Source: Siphonodentalium dalli (Eukaryota > Mollusca > Scaphopoda > Gadilida > Siphonodentaliidae). Taken from it: a stretch of DNA of 64,000 nucleotides. The stretch is taken from the NCBI GenBank assembly GCA_032622095.1, contig CP136064.1, positions 264,655,863-264,719,862 on the forward strand, written 5' to 3'. Shown here one piece after another: positions 12,745 through 25,800 of the stretch (its first letter is position 1; every line of letters begins with the position of its first letter). The notes beneath the pieces were generated by a model. That model was not told the DNA's origin. It saw only the letters and a program-made list of their open reading frames with translations, and ran no database searches. The position numbers and the translations under genes were made by a program.

Positions 12745-14635
12745 GGTCAGCATACCAGAAATTGCAAATTAAGCTTATTTTTACGATCGTAAACACTGCA
12801 TGGTGTATAGTGAACTGACATTCAAATGCCGAGCCACTGGAACCAGTCTAACTTTTTCACTCAGAAACAGTCATGTGATTCAATCGGTGCCAAGCTCTGG
12901 TCTTACTCTTCCTGTCTCACACGAAGATAGCTAGCGTCTCTGCGTGTGTCCAATATAAGCCTACGACTCAATAAGCACCAAGCACTGACTCGCTGTTCAT
13001 ACTGCACATGAAGACAAAGTGTTTGTGTCCAGAATATTAGCTTCCAAGCGATGAGTGATCGACTGAAGACATCAAAGCACGAAAATACTTTAAGATACCA
13101 CCAGCGTTCGGCTCGTCGCGGTAGGGCTGTTATCTGAAGTTGGTCAGTGTCAACAAACTAAACGTTTTGAATCCTGATTCAACAAAGTAATAATCTCCTT
13201 TGTCAGTTTTAAAGATAAATCGCACAGACCACAAGGGCCGTCTCATTCATATCGCAAATGTTTGGTAACATTCAATCTTAGACTAACAAAACGGGGAAAT
13301 AGTTATCATCAGTTTTCTTTTTATGTTCGATAATGATAAATCATCTTCACCTGCCTAATATGTACCCACTACCCAGTCTCCGAAAGAAACTCATCACGTC
13401 GATGATGAAATGCACGTGGAGACTGTGGAGTGATACCAACAGTGCCCTCATATATATCGATATTAGGACTAAGTTACACAACCAATAAATTCACCTTGCC
13501 TGACTAATGTTTAAAATACGCGAATGGCATATATTTGGATGGTCTGCTATATATACTCAGCAAACGATTTTTTTTACATGAGGCACAGATAAAAGTAGTA
13601 CCTTTATCTGGTACTCAACAAGTCACTAGCTTCTGTACATTTAAGTAAACACTTATATTGTACATACCGATGTTTGCAAGTGTTGGTCTACATTAATACA
13701 TTATTCACCATTTAAACTGATACCCTGGTCTTTAAAAGCTGTAAGCATCATAATATAAACGAGAAAAATATATGCTTCGTCATCCATATATCAAAAACAT
13801 GTTGCTGTTTGTTATGTAAGTGTTTGTCCTCGTGCAATGTCATATCAAATGCGTTGCATGTATACATCAGTGATATCAGAGTACTTTTGTTAATATTGTG
13901 TCGTCAATTGTTTTAGAGTTCGACTACGAACACGGTGTCTCGTGTTTAAAAGCTCTAGGCCATCACATTGTATACAATCATAGGCACGCAAATCTGTAAA
14001 AGCAATACGATATTCTTACCATTGAAACTTGTCCATGGTACCTTAGCTTTTATATAGAATGAATAATGCATGAGACTGGTATTAAGATATCGACTACATA
14101 ATAAGTGTAGGTAATTTTCTTTCGGGTAAATTTAACACCAGCAGGGTATACATGATACACAATGTAAGCACTTCTATAACTAGCATTGACATATTTCACT
14201 GGCATACTGCGCTGGTGTCATTTCATAGACAGCGTTATGGTCCGAATTATTCAGCAAAACTATCAATTTAAACTGTCATTATACGGGTTCACGGATCATT
14301 CACCGCCATGCAAATATTCCATCACTCGTTTATCGGGATTGACATTTGCTCAAACTGGGATTATAAAGATTTGTATTTCGGACCATTTAGGAGAGAACCT
14401 CCCGGTGGCACCATGTCATATCCATCGCGGATTAAATGGGACATCGGAAGACTATTGGGCGCGATATATCAATAGAATAGTGATAAGTTGACGGCTTGAC
14501 ATCTCGATTTATAGCTGAGGATACTGAGCAGTTTCTATCACGCAATTTTGCTTTAAAAAAGTCTGTTGCATGCAGTTATTGCAATAGGCTACTTGTGTGT
14601 GTACAAGAGGGACGCTACAAAGTTAATACAACATT
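12745..14635. other. intergenic, no gene recognised
   Basis: No recognisable gene or repeat. A 101-aa ORF at 14186-14491 has no domain I recognise and no splice context that supports it. Confidence 0.4.
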
Positions 14636-14639
14636 TATG

Positions 14640-14811
14640 CCCCGATCATTTTGAGTTATTTGTTAATAAATGTATTTAGATAAAAAATGCATGTAGAATA
14701 TCTCATCTGAGTTCAAGGGGTGAAGCCCCGATCATTTTGAGTTATTTGTTAATAAATGTATTTAGATAAAAAATGCATGTAGAATAGCTCATCTGAGTTC
14801 AAGGGGTGAAG
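14640..14811 (+). repeat. 86-bp perfect tandem duplication
   Basis: Two adjacent 86-bp units (14640-14725 and 14726-14811), each starting CCCCGATCATTTTGAG and ending TTCAAGGGGTGAAG. I see one mismatch between them (AATATCTC versus AATAGCTC), so the duplication is recent. Confidence 0.9.
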
Positions 14812-14814
14812 CGC

Positions 14815-16360
14815 GGGGGACTAACACCCGAGCAGAGCATGCCAGCCAAAACGCAAATACCTCAGCAGGCGTACAGGGGGCCACTGAGTACCGTTTAGCC
14901 AACAGTCGTGGCATAAGCACATACGTACTGTTGTGACACTAACTGGAGAATTGAGTTAATTTAGACACAGAAGAGCCAGTAGGAGGAACATTAGGCAAAT
15001 ACTTACGCAGATAAGAGCTTGACTGCGACCGCATTAGTTAAGTACAGTCTACACCTGTCTCTTATCGACACATTTAGCACTCCAGAATCCGACGATCACT
15101 CTGACTGGTTCTCGATTAATATATTTATATAAGTCATATATATTCCGAACATTGACCTGCCTGAAATAGCAGCGTTCGACGTTTTACGTTTGATTCCCTT
15201 TATCAAAAGATCGCACACGAAGACAACCAGGTATATACATGTATACACAGACAACTATATATTGTACCATGTGTTACGTATTACGTATTATAAAAATCCT
15301 AAATAACAACCACTGCATAATAAGAAGAGCAATAGCTATACAACTTAGTTTCAACAACCATGCACCGTTTGTGTAATACCCCCACCAGGACCCTATACAT
15401 CGTCAACAACAGCAGTGACAACAAAGTTTTTTGCCGAAATGTTCTAGTATAAAAACTTTGAAGGTCCAGCTGGGATTTTCGGTACTAATTTTGCAGTGAC
15501 GAATAATCAAATATGTCGCATTCACATGAGGCGCGACTCTAATGACAGACATGTCCATGGGTAACATCGACTTTCATTGTAAGGAAGTTTATATGACTAT
15601 TTCACTGTACGCCTGGACCCGATAAATTTCATTCTGTATATAAGAAACTAAACAAAGGACTAATTGTAGGATAAATATCTTGAGTCAAACTGAAACTCAA
15701 CTTGAACAGTATCAGTTGCAAGCCTGCAGTACGATGTGTCAGCAAATGTCATTTCGGAAATAGGAAACATATGTTTACATAACCGCCCAGTAATTCCGTC
15801 TGAGTGGAAGTACGCGAATCGGGACCGTCTACTCTACAATATATGCGAGGATATTATGTTCACATGTTCGCTGGTTAGATCAAGAGCTATTCATCGTATA
15901 AATCAGGGTGTAGGTGGCAGAACAATGGCCATATTAACGTCTTTATTTCACATGCAATATACTTTAAACCCGATTGATACGCTGTTTTTTTCTCTCTTTC
16001 TTCTGGCACTGTGGGCGATGTACTGGGATGTTACTTTTCAAGTTTTTACTCCTACTTTCGTTGATATTCTTTACACAATTTAAAGAAACGGTTATTTGAT
16101 GGCATCACGCATATACCACATAATTGCATCCGGCTTGATGCGTCATAACGACGAACCCTGTTTAAAAGCCGCGCATGCGCGTACTTTCGGAAGCATTTAA
16201 GTTTGTGAACTAAGCCACCTCTGTTGTTTACTTTCAAATGTTAGCACTGATTATATATGGATATAGAAAGTCGACGAACATTTGAATCTGTGAATGATCT
16301 GCCATATAGTATGAAATTGAACCATGCATTGTCAATGCGCGATCTGTCAAAGCGAGAATT
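14815..16360. other. intergenic, no gene recognised
   Basis: Contains a 115-codon open frame at 15736-16083 with a hydrophobic C-terminal stretch (FFSLFLLALWAMYWDV), but no homologue, splice context or codon signature that I recognise. I do not call it a gene. Confidence 0.35.
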
Positions 16361-16367
16361 CTATTAA

Positions 16368-16887
16368 AGGTGGATTATCTCTTTGTAAACATGTATTATA
16401 TAGTTACCGGGGTATAAAATATTAGATTTGAATCGAAGACTCCTGTCCGGAAATGCTTCTATCGATTAATATTAATTTTATTTCGAATATGTTCTGGTCT
16501 AAAAAGGTGTGTTTGTTCAGCTAACGAACAATAGTGGTTACTGTTATCATAGACCAGAAATGATATTGTGCAATTTTGTCACAAATAAACGTTAATTATA
16601 CTCATTATCGCTTATATCTGTGGAACAAAACAATACAAACAATCAATCTGTGACATTTGACATTCGTTGCGTAGCCGTAGGAACAGCCCAGTGCTCTATA
16701 TCGCAATACGGTCTCATCCGAATGGTCGGTTCTAAAAATAGTAACATAAATGGGCCCGATTTAATATTCGAAATAAAATCAATATTAATTGATAGAAGCT
16801 TTTCCGGACATATGTCTTCAGTTCATATCTATTATTTTATACCCACGCAACTATTTAAAATTTGTTATTTAAAGAGATAATCCATCT
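16368..16887 (+). mobile_element. TTAA-flanked inverted-repeat element, intact copy
   Basis: A 520-bp element between TTAA at 16364-16367 and 16888-16891. Ends are AGGTGGATTATCTC and the inverse GAGATAATCCATCT, with long imperfect complementarity further in (for example TGTCCGGAAATGCTTC and GAAGCTTTTCCGGACA). The 86-aa ORF across it is not coding in any recognisable way. It is the intact relative of 4834-5581. Confidence 0.75.
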
Positions 16888-16891
16888 TTAA

Positions 16892-19018
16892 CAAGATTGA
16901 GAATCAGTAATCATCGACTGGAAATCGAAAAAGGGAGACACAAACAGCCCCCAAAAACTGTGAGTGAGAGAAAGGTTGTGTTCTGCGTGTAATTCAAAAC
17001 ATCATTTCATCTTAGAATGTCAGGCCTATTAAAGTATTCATGAAACTTATGTAAAGGACATATATAATTACAACGTTCCTTCATTTCTTAGAAATGGCAA
17101 ATTATGAGAATTTCAGATTTATTATGCAGAATTAACAAATTGCAACCGTTAACGCTATATGCGACATGATCCGGTCTTTCTTCACCGTTCGAGACAATAT
17201 ACATATATATCTAACAAAAGCTAGCAAGTATATACGTGAGATTTTATGACAGTAAATTCACGAGAAACTATATGCATATAATATACTACGTGATCACTCA
17301 TGTTAAAAATGTCGATATATGTTGTATTTATTATATGTGCAACTGTCCATTAGGTGTATTTTGCATTAAACCTTATCTTATCTTATCTTATATAAAATGT
17401 CAATCATTCAGCAGGCGTATGCAAGTTATTTGGGCGATGGCTGAAGGTCAATTCCGATCAGCGACATCTTGAAACATTTGATACAGACATGCGGTGCAAT
17501 GAGGCACGCGCAGCGCGAGCGATTCCCAACCTCTCATTCAAGTTTTGCCGAAACTACAATGGGTATACAGCTCTGATCGAACATCTGGTACGATGTGGAT
17601 GTGATGTATTTGCAAAGATAATCCCATTCAGGTCGTGAGATGCCAAAGTTTCCCAACTCGATAAAAGCGGATTTTGGTGTGATATCATGATATGTGCACG
17701 CACATCAGCTAGTACACAGGGCAGATGCGTCAATTTTAAACCACCCGTGATGTGTTTAGACAACGAGAAGATACATTTGAAGTGGTTTGAACCGGGATAA
17801 TACGCGTCTGCAACGACGCAAGCATACTCGGGTGGCGAACATCAGCTGCTATGGTGCAATATATGCGGTCCTCTATTGCCACATACACATGCAGCATAAG
17901 AATCAGACTTTAGAAGGTGGATGTTGTCTTGAATCGCCTTCTTTATTATTATAAGACTGATGAGCATACTTTTAGCTGATACTTTGGTAAAATTAGCGTC
18001 TAGCGGGGCGACGGAGCGGAGAAAAACAGGCCTCCTGCAGTCGTTATATGCGGCATTGCGGCAATAAACTAAGAAAGTAAAACTAAAAAAATGTTGTTCG
18101 TCAGTGCACAATGTTGTACCCAAAGGAGACATAAATTCTATCTTCTTTAGATACAGATAAAGGGTTTATATGCTGTCGAGTGGTGTATAGGCAGAATCTT
18201 GAGCATCCAGATTACAGAGATGAATGTTAATGCGCCACTAATGCATTTGCTGTTAGATTCAATGTTCTGAAACGCGGGGCAAGTTTAGTGAATATAAAGC
18301 TGCACTCTCTCACTTTCGAGTCTCTTAACAGTCAGATCACAGACTGGTAGTCACCAAACGACTGTTGTGCTGCAATCCGAACACACCCATGATAGATGAA
18401 TTCTGGAGCATACTAACTTGTTGGCCCACTGACACAGGAATTCTTGCTCTATAACACGTTTTATAACTCACCACTCGCCTGTGTTAATGATGTTTGTCAG
18501 CATGAGTTTGCCGGGGTTTCTTTTCAAACGCATGCATACATTATGGTTCTTTCTTTCAAACGCCAGGGATTTATGTATGAATTCACTTATCTACCACTGG
18601 GACATAGAACTATGTCTGATATGAAGTTTCGAGTTACATCGTTTGGTAAAAATAAGCGTCTTGTTTTAAGTTTGGTGCAAACCACATTTCCCAAAATAAG
18701 ACGAATTAACGTAGCTGCCAACTTCTGAAAGCTACATAGGTGTGTTCTTTGTGGTGCCGTTTCTCTTTTCATCATGCAGTTAACCCTTTCTTTGCTAAAT
18801 ACTCATTGATGAGTATGTCCCTTAGGAAATATTCAAGCAATAAGTTCTGAATTATCTGAACATTCCCATCAATGAATATGAATCCTACTGCATTTGTATT
18901 ATCTTTATTCATGCCTGTATGTCATCAGCTCATTTAACTTGAACGCCCTTCCATATCATAATAGACCACTCCGATGTATACCTTTCTGATTGGAGGGGAA
19001 ATCCATTTAGTAATGAAA
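16892..19018. other. intergenic, no gene recognised
   Basis: No supported gene. Near 18781 a TTAACCCTTTCTTTG end resembles TTAA-type termini, and the motif CTCATTGATGAGTA there recurs inverted near 60225 next to AAAGGGTTAA. This may be another decayed family, but its ends could not be paired. Confidence 0.35.
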
Positions 19019-19025
19019 TGGTTAA

Positions 19026-19369
19026 AGGGGTACTGTACCCCAAATCTGGCCATATATAGGACTATCTACTTTGATACTCAATATAATATATGTAACAAAT
19101 GAATGAATTTGAGCCATGGGTTTGTGCAAAATACACTCATGTGCTCTCTGAACAATGCAATCAACATGGTAATTATGATGAAAATGAATTTATGGCTGGA
19201 GTCATAAAATCATATTCATTATAATTATCATGTTGTTTGTATCTTTCATAGAGCGCATGAGTGTATTTTGCACTAATCCATGACTCAAATTTCATTCATT
19301 TGTTACATATATTCTATTGAGTATAAAAGGAGATGGTCCCATAAATGGCTGAATTTAGGGTACACCCCT
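19026..19369 (+). mobile_element. TTAA-flanked palindromic MITE, intact copy
   Basis: Lies between TTAA at 19022-19025 and 19370-19373, with ends AGGGGTACTG and GTACACCCCT. The two halves are imperfect inverse copies (CAAATGAATGAATTTGAGCC against a matching ATTCATTTG block), so the whole 344 bp can fold into one hairpin. TTAA with AGGG ends fits Kolobok or a divergent piggyBac family; I cannot decide. Confidence 0.75.
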
Positions 19370-20087
19370 TTAAGGCATGGGGAGGAGGGGACAATGTGGC
19401 CTAATATATAATGTGACTTTCGTGTGTTTATTAAAAGCAGACAAATAACATTCTCTATAACTCACAGGAATGAGGCTAATATTCACCTAATTGACATTCG
19501 GGGGTATTTTCCCGTACAAGTGAGTTGTACGGCCGGGTACACCGATGTACTATTATAGTACAATTATTTTTCATCATTTAATAATACGGCAATACAAATT
19601 ATCATGTTACTCGCGCATCGATCGTTTTTGTTTCATAGCCAAATTCCTAAAGGTTTTATATATACGGGTCTAGTTTTACAGTATAAATAGTATAGGTATC
19701 CCAAAAAGGATTCTGAATATTTTGTCATAGTTTTCCAATTGTATGGGCGTAAAGCCCCTTGAAAGGGAGGGGTATGTATAGCGATCTACAGTCCATGGTA
19801 CAGTATAGTCACGCGGGTTAAACAAAACGATCGCATATTTCACCAAAACGAGACAGCTGTCGTCTGTTTTATAATGAGTTTCGGGGAGGGTTGCATTCTT
19901 GAGTGCAGTAATTCAATCACCGTAGGAATTCTTGTGATATTTATCAGCCACAACACTATTGTGACTACGTTTGTGGAATAAACAAAGTACATATACTCCC
20001 CCAAACTGAGGTGACGAGCAAGGGTCCTGTCGCTGAAAAAATTTCAAAGGACCCTGCATGTCTGAACAATTTTCTTTTCTATATTAA

Positions 20088-20827
20088 AGGGGTGCTGCAC
20101 ACTAAATCTGGTCATTTAAGGACCATCTCCTTTTATACTCAACAGAATATAATACATATGCAACAAATGAATTAACTTGAGCCATGGACTAGTGCAAAAT
20201 ACACTAATGTGCTCTGTGAACGATACAAACAACATGGTATTTATGATGAAAATTAATTTATGACTGCATGGAGTCATTAATTCATCTTCATTATAATTAC
20301 CGTGTTGTTTGCATCGTTCATAGGGCAAATGAGTGTATTTGCACTCATCCATGGCTCAAATTCATTCATTTGTTGCATATATTATGTTGAGTTAACCCTT
20401 TACCCAACAATCCGGCCAAATAAAGCTTCAACAGCCTAAAATATCTTCGGTCTGTCTCAATAAAACCATACAAATATGGATATCATTGGAACCGGCTCCT
20501 TGACCACATTGTGATAGTTACAGTTATACCCTGTGCCAATGCATTCTCTTATATATGCGAGTCGACCATAGGTCGCCTCGCATATATAAGAGAATGCATT
20601 GGCCTAAAAAAAATCTTTTTTTAACACTTTTTACCATTTTTTCTTACATTCTTTAACAATTTTATAATTTTTAATGTGTTAAGCCAATGCATTCTCTTAT
20701 ATATGCGAGGCGACCTATGGTCGACTCGCATATATAAGAGAATGCATTGGCACAGGGCCCTTCTGTTGGGTAAAGGGTTAAAAGGAGATGGTCCCATACA
20801 TGGCTGGATTTAGTGTACAGTCCCCCT
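20088..20827 (+). mobile_element. TTAA-flanked palindromic MITE, copy split by an insertion
   Basis: The same family as 19026-19369, between TTAA at 20084-20087 and 20828-20831. It is interrupted near its right end by piggyBac-like MITE copy 4: sequence stops at GTTGAG and resumes as AAAGGAGATGGTCCCATA, exactly where the intact copy reads through. Confidence 0.8.
20396..20777 (+). mobile_element. piggyBac-like MITE, copy 4, nested
   Basis: A 382-bp copy with TTAA at 20392-20395 and 20778-20781, both hairpins and the AT-rich spacer intact. It sits inside the palindromic element 20088-20827, so it is the younger of the two. Confidence 0.9.
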
Positions 20828-21042
20828 TTAAGTTTGGAACAAATACCTGGCACTATACGAGTATATAAGCTAACTGCGAGAATACCAATGTAATGGGATC
20901 CTTATTACTGTTTTATGTTGAATTTCGTCTTGAATGTGTGTTTCTTATTTATGCCTGTATATACAGAGTGTTTTGGTGTTACAATTTATACATTTGTAGC
21001 AATTTACTAATTGTAGAACGCATGTTGGTGCATTATTAAAAT

Positions 21043-21225
21043 TGATCATGCCATGAATCTCTTCTCTGGCTAACTCACGTAGAGATCATATTCCACCAGT
21101 ACAAAACCTGGTGACTTTTTTAAGTTTTGACAGGGAACCTTATAAAGTCAAAAAATAACGCAGTGTATATTTCTTAGTTATTATCTGTTCCGTTATAATG
21201 TACTTCACTGTATGTGAATGTTAGA
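21043..21225 (+). repeat. dispersed repeat R1, copy 1
   Basis: Begins TTGATCATGCCATGAATCTC, contains a small stem with CGTAGAGATCATATTCCACC and ends near a TAATGTACTTCACTGTA block. Related copies are at 29851-30065 and 32474-32690, with inverted fragments at 30205-30262, 30705-30780 and 33205-33300. It has no ORF. A SINE or non-autonomous DNA element is possible; termini are not resolved. Confidence 0.6.
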
Positions 21226-21600
21226 AAATCACTCCTATAATTTATTTAAGGGTCGATAATATCTGCATGTGAACATTGTGATAGTAACATTTCCACTGTA
21301 ACTATTGGTTGGTAGGTAATTTGAAGCTATGGTTGTCTTATATCTGCTTATACTTCAATTTGTTTTATTACCAACTTTCGTACATTCGGTAGTGACATTT
21401 ATAACTCTGCAACTGTATGCGGAATGAACTGTAGATATATGCAAATATGACTTCCCTGTCGATGCAGATCTATAGGTCCAATATAATAATGTCGTGAATA
21501 GATGGGATGTCCAGCAATAAGACCATGCAAAGACCCAGCTGTGGTAAGATGATCTTCTATCGACGGTGATACCCCATATAAGTGGGTCACTGGGTCTTAA

Positions 21601-21812
21601 CCCTTTCATGACGGGAGTTGCGCTGGTGCAGCATTAAATAACATGTGCCATTGCATTCTCTTAAATATGCGAGTCTCCCTTAGGGAGCCTCGCATAAATA
21701 AGAGAATGCACTGGCTTACAAGGTCAAGGTAACTATTGTTAGGCCTATGGGAGACTCGCATATATGAGAATGCTTGGCACAGGGTTTTCGCAAAATTTCA
21801 GGAGGCTCCAGT
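21601..21812 (-). mobile_element. second TTAA-type MITE family, copy with worn right end
   Basis: Left end TTAA (21597-21600) then CCCTTTCATGACGGG; the body matches the inverse of the copy at 50418-50683, including GCACTGGCTTACAAGGTCAA. The right terminus is degraded to GGAGGCTCCAGTCGTTAC. Confidence 0.65.
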
Positions 21813-22544
21813 CGTTACCACCTTTTTTTTTATTTTAGACTTGATCAGCTGATTTTTTTCCTCTAAAGGTTAAAAAATCAAAATTCGTTCTTATGCACCA
21901 GAGATCCATGTTTAATTCAGTATATTATAGTTTATATACACCTCGTACAGGTGTTGAACGGACATAGCTCGTTCGAGCTTCCAGATTTTGTCTACGTAAT
22001 TTGGAAGGAGGTATATAAGATAGGTTGACAAATACACAAAACATTGATATACTGGCTTCATTTGCTCTGAAAATTACTTTCCATGGTCACCACCATTTTC
22101 CAGCTGTTTTCAGTTGTTCGCGCAGAAGTGAAACAAAGGCTCTTTATTTCTTACCATATCAGGAATAGACTAAAACGGAACGCTCTTTTCTGCGCCATGT
22201 TATGCAATTTGATGCAAACTATGGCTGTTTTTGTTTGAGACCCAAACATCGTATTCAATTTATAGTTGTATTGCATGTTCATGACTTCAATTTGTCTTTC
22301 TGGGCCATATAATGCTATTAGAAAGGTATAGTTCAAGTATTTATCCAATCTAAATAAATTAAACCGTGTTTCATTTCATTCAACTTACTTATAGTTGAAA
22401 GTAATGAGACGGAGTCGGGATATTTATCAGACTGGTATTTATCGACCTAAAATTAAAAAGCGAACAATAAGGTGTATTTTGGAGCTCAAACCGGCCGGCA
22501 AGTGGCTTTAAATTCAAAATAAAAACTGTTTCTAAAACCTCTAC

Positions 22545-22855
22545 GTTCATACTCTGGCAAGTTTGCACGGTATATTTTGCGGGCATTTCGTCATAGAAAA
22601 CCACATGGTGCCAGAATATGAACGGAAACGTGCACATAACATGCATCTTTACCAAAGCGAAAGACACGAGAAGTAACATTTATCTAGTTCCACTTGTAAC
22701 CAGTGCTACTGGAAATTGCATTCAAATACCTGTTTGATTTGATGCACTTTATGTGCTAGTTTCCGTTCATATTCTGGCACCATATCGTTGTCTACGACGA
22801 TATGCATGCCTGCAAAAACATACCGTGCAAACTTGCCAGCGTATGAACGAATACC
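22545..22855. repeat. inverted repeat with about 90-bp arms
   Basis: Left arm near 22551-22640 (GGCAAGTTTGCACGGTATAT ... GTGCCAGAATATGAACGG) matches the inverse of 22770-22850 (CCGTTCATATTCTGGCACCA ... ACCGTGCAAACTTGCC). The spacer is about 120 bp. Probably a MITE; target duplications were not found. Confidence 0.6.
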
Positions 22856-22859
22856 CTAA

Positions 22860-25140
22860 ATCTAAGTCTGCTGCAATTGTTTCCATTAAATAATCACATT
22901 TCTTACATCACATGAGACTTCAAAGAAAAAAGTGAAATAAGGAACTACAAGGTCTATGTTTATATTTTTTCCTTATATCAACTTGCTTGTATCGGTCGGG
23001 TCCACAAACAAGTTTAAAAAAATCAATATCAACAAACTTCCCATGCTGACATTTCAAATGTTATTGTTTGAACTTGTTTCTGTGATGATTTTCTGTTGGC
23101 CATGGAATATGGGAAGGTGCATGTGAACCACCACACCAGCTGCCCCACGAAACTGCAAAAGGCACATTTGAAAGGAGACCATGTCTGCATGCAACAGGCA
23201 GATTAATTTAACCGAAATTAAGGGGGGGGCTGCTCAACTTTACATTTATTTTTAATAAGGTCTAACAATTGTTAAAGTTACAAGCACTTACCGTTCTGAC
23301 TAACTTGTCGATTCCAACCGAAAGAACCACAATAACACATAAAGTCCTAAACGGGCTGAACCCGAACCGATTCTGTCCAAAATGCATAGTTTCCTGAAGT
23401 CAGCAAAATCTCCTCAGATAAAAGTTCTGCAAACTGCAGGGAATATCCCCGCTAGTCGTCCTTCTTCTTTCACTCTATCACAGAAATAGTTAGTGAAACA
23501 ATCTTAGGAAGCCATAGAAAAATGAATAACACTCCCCCGTCGTGAATTCTTCGTAAAAGAACTTCTTCGGTAGAAGTGCTCTGTTCGCAGACTCAAGAGC
23601 TGCAAACAGTGTGGAATCCTAAAGCAGACGACCTGCTTTATTAGTCAGAGAACAACCTGACTTCCCCACGAAAGTAAAGAAAACTTCTATGAGCCGTGCC
23701 CACTTGGTTCTCTCCTCCCTCCTGTAGATGCTATTTCCGACTAGGCTTGTTTGTCATTGAGTCATGATACACCAGCAGATTCAGCATTTTACTCGACTTG
23801 ACCCAACAAAGAGTGTTTAGTTAATTCAATACAATGACTGTAATGTACGGTAAAACCTGTTATACCGAGCGATATTTTAATTGTGAACCAGAGCGTGTAT
23901 AAAGAAAAGAACAGCCGTTTATTCTCCTCAGTGTTTGAGGTGGGATATAGCGCCGTTGTAGCTGGTTTGACACATTCGGCTATCTCAAATTTCACGATTT
24001 CGTCGGCTTTACTTTGTTTCTCTTAATCCTCGAACAAAAAAAAAACTTCCCATCGAATAATCCTAAACTCTAACTGTATACTTCAATTACTTCAGAAGTT
24101 TAAAACTAATGGTCTTACTGCACATAAGGAATTGCACACTTTGCCAAATCAGTTCCAAATAAGTTATATTTCAACCCGTGTAAGATCTTGTGTGTCGGAA
24201 CACGTCCGAGGTATATTTGCCATAAGCACGGTGTTCGACTTTTACAAAGGTTCCTGCAAACAAAACAGCTGCTAAATCACTTGGTTGTTTACTTAACATG
24301 ACAAATGTTATATAACTGCAGCATACCTGGACTCAAGATCCCTTGTCTGTTTGCACCGTTACGTCACATTCTATATATATAGTGACCATGCACTTATCAA
24401 TGCTCGTTCCTTAATATTATCAGCGCCTCGTTATGCAATACGGGGTATCGTCTATATCCATGCAAATTGCTATCATTTTCTCATTCACATGTCAGTTACT
24501 TATTAATCAATACCGTCATTATCGTGATCCGTTAATTCATGTCAGCTTAATTATGTGTTATAGATAACAAGTTTATGTCCATATATGTTTCACGTGTATA
24601 ATATATTTAAAATGTTAAAATAAATAAATAAAAAACAAGACAAAAAACACAAATAAAGATAATCTCCAGGAGATTATGCTGATCAACATGCAAATAGGTA
24701 AATATGTTATATGGAACGCGGTGATCCGGCCATGGGAGTTGGCAATTTGGGTAACACTCTGAATCTTTGTTTATACTCACGACAAAGAGCGTCGATATAT
24801 ATGCCGTCTATTGGCGTCTAATCTAAACTGCAAACGGACGCTTACAATAGAGAGCGTTATTTCGTTCAGCTTACTGACAGTAACACTCAGATTACTGACA
24901 CTGGGTATTTTGATTGTGATAATTATATCGTACGTTCTGTGATTTTGACGATGTACTGGTAATTACACTCTTTATTAAAGGTCGTGATCAGATTTGAAGT
25001 CAGGAAAAATAGCGAACAACCGGTGGAGGCGGAAAAAAAGTTGCGGATACGTAGGCGGGGGTGGGTGCATGGTTCATCACCATAGCTAAAAACAATCAGT
25101 TTTTTTTTCCGCAAACTGAACATTTTGTTCTTCATACTTT
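22860..25140. other. intergenic, no gene recognised
   Basis: No supported gene, RNA or repeat family. A poly-A/G-rich stretch is near 24030-24045. Confidence 0.4.
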
Positions 25141-25156
25141 TTTTCTTCATAATACG

Positions 25157-25332
25157 CACAGGGGCCTGTAACGCGTTCCGCTGCCCGCTGCCCATTTGCG
25201 CTGCCCATATACGCCGCTTCTATATATACGCGCCTGCTTCACGTTAATGGTAGCGCGTATATATATATATAAGCGGCGTATATGGGCAGCGCAAAAGGGG
25301 GCGGGCAGCGGAGCGCGTTACAGGCCCCTGTG
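25157..25332. mobile_element. GC-rich palindromic hAT-like MITE
   Basis: A 176-bp almost complete palindrome. Ends are CACAGGGGCCTGTAACGCG and the inverse CGCGTTACAGGCCCCTGTG; inner arms repeat GCTGCCCATATACGCCGC in opposite orientation. Flanks are ATAATACG (25149-25156) and ATAATATG (25333-25340), an 8-bp duplication with one change. The high GC contrasts sharply with the surroundings. Confidence 0.75.
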
Positions 25333-25464
25333 ATAATATGTCATAAATTTTGACACAGAATTCGTAATATGCATTGTATACCACTGTGGGGATATGTTCC
25401 TCGAAAATCCATTCCGTCCGAGCAAATGCCGATTCCGTCACGATTGTTGGGGGGGGGGTGTCGG

Positions 25465-25800
25465 GTTGGAAATTTCCAACACTTGGAAAGCTTGTGTCCC
25501 CCTCCCACATGCATGGCCAATCAAAAACTGCTAGCTAATTTAAGAAAACAATATTGTCCAATATTTGGTCAACATTGTCATTGGAATTGTCATCAGTTGC
25601 AAATTTTCCAACCTAAGGTTTGAAATTTCCAACCCGGTGTGTCATTGTCCCTCCCCCCGTATAGCCAATAAAAAAATTGCTAATTAGTTTAAGAAATCAA
25701 TACTTTACTACATTTGGTCAAAATTGTGGACTGAAATGGTCATCAGTTGGAGAATTTTCCAATCTGAGGGAGAGTATGAGGTTTGAAATTTCCAAGACGA
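25465..25800 (+). repeat. two diverged direct repeats
   Basis: Two units of roughly 165 bp each contain TTGGTCAA-like, GTCATCAGTTG and AATTTTCCAA blocks, and end with TTTGAAATTTCCAA. Similar AATTTTCCAA motifs occur near 8048. Function unknown. Confidence 0.5.

Noticed and set aside
14186-14491. 101-codon ORF
   Set aside because: No recognisable domain or context; likely a chance frame.
15736-16083. 115-codon ORF with a hydrophobic stretch
   Set aside because: No family, no splice signals in context, and a length plausible by chance in 64 kb.
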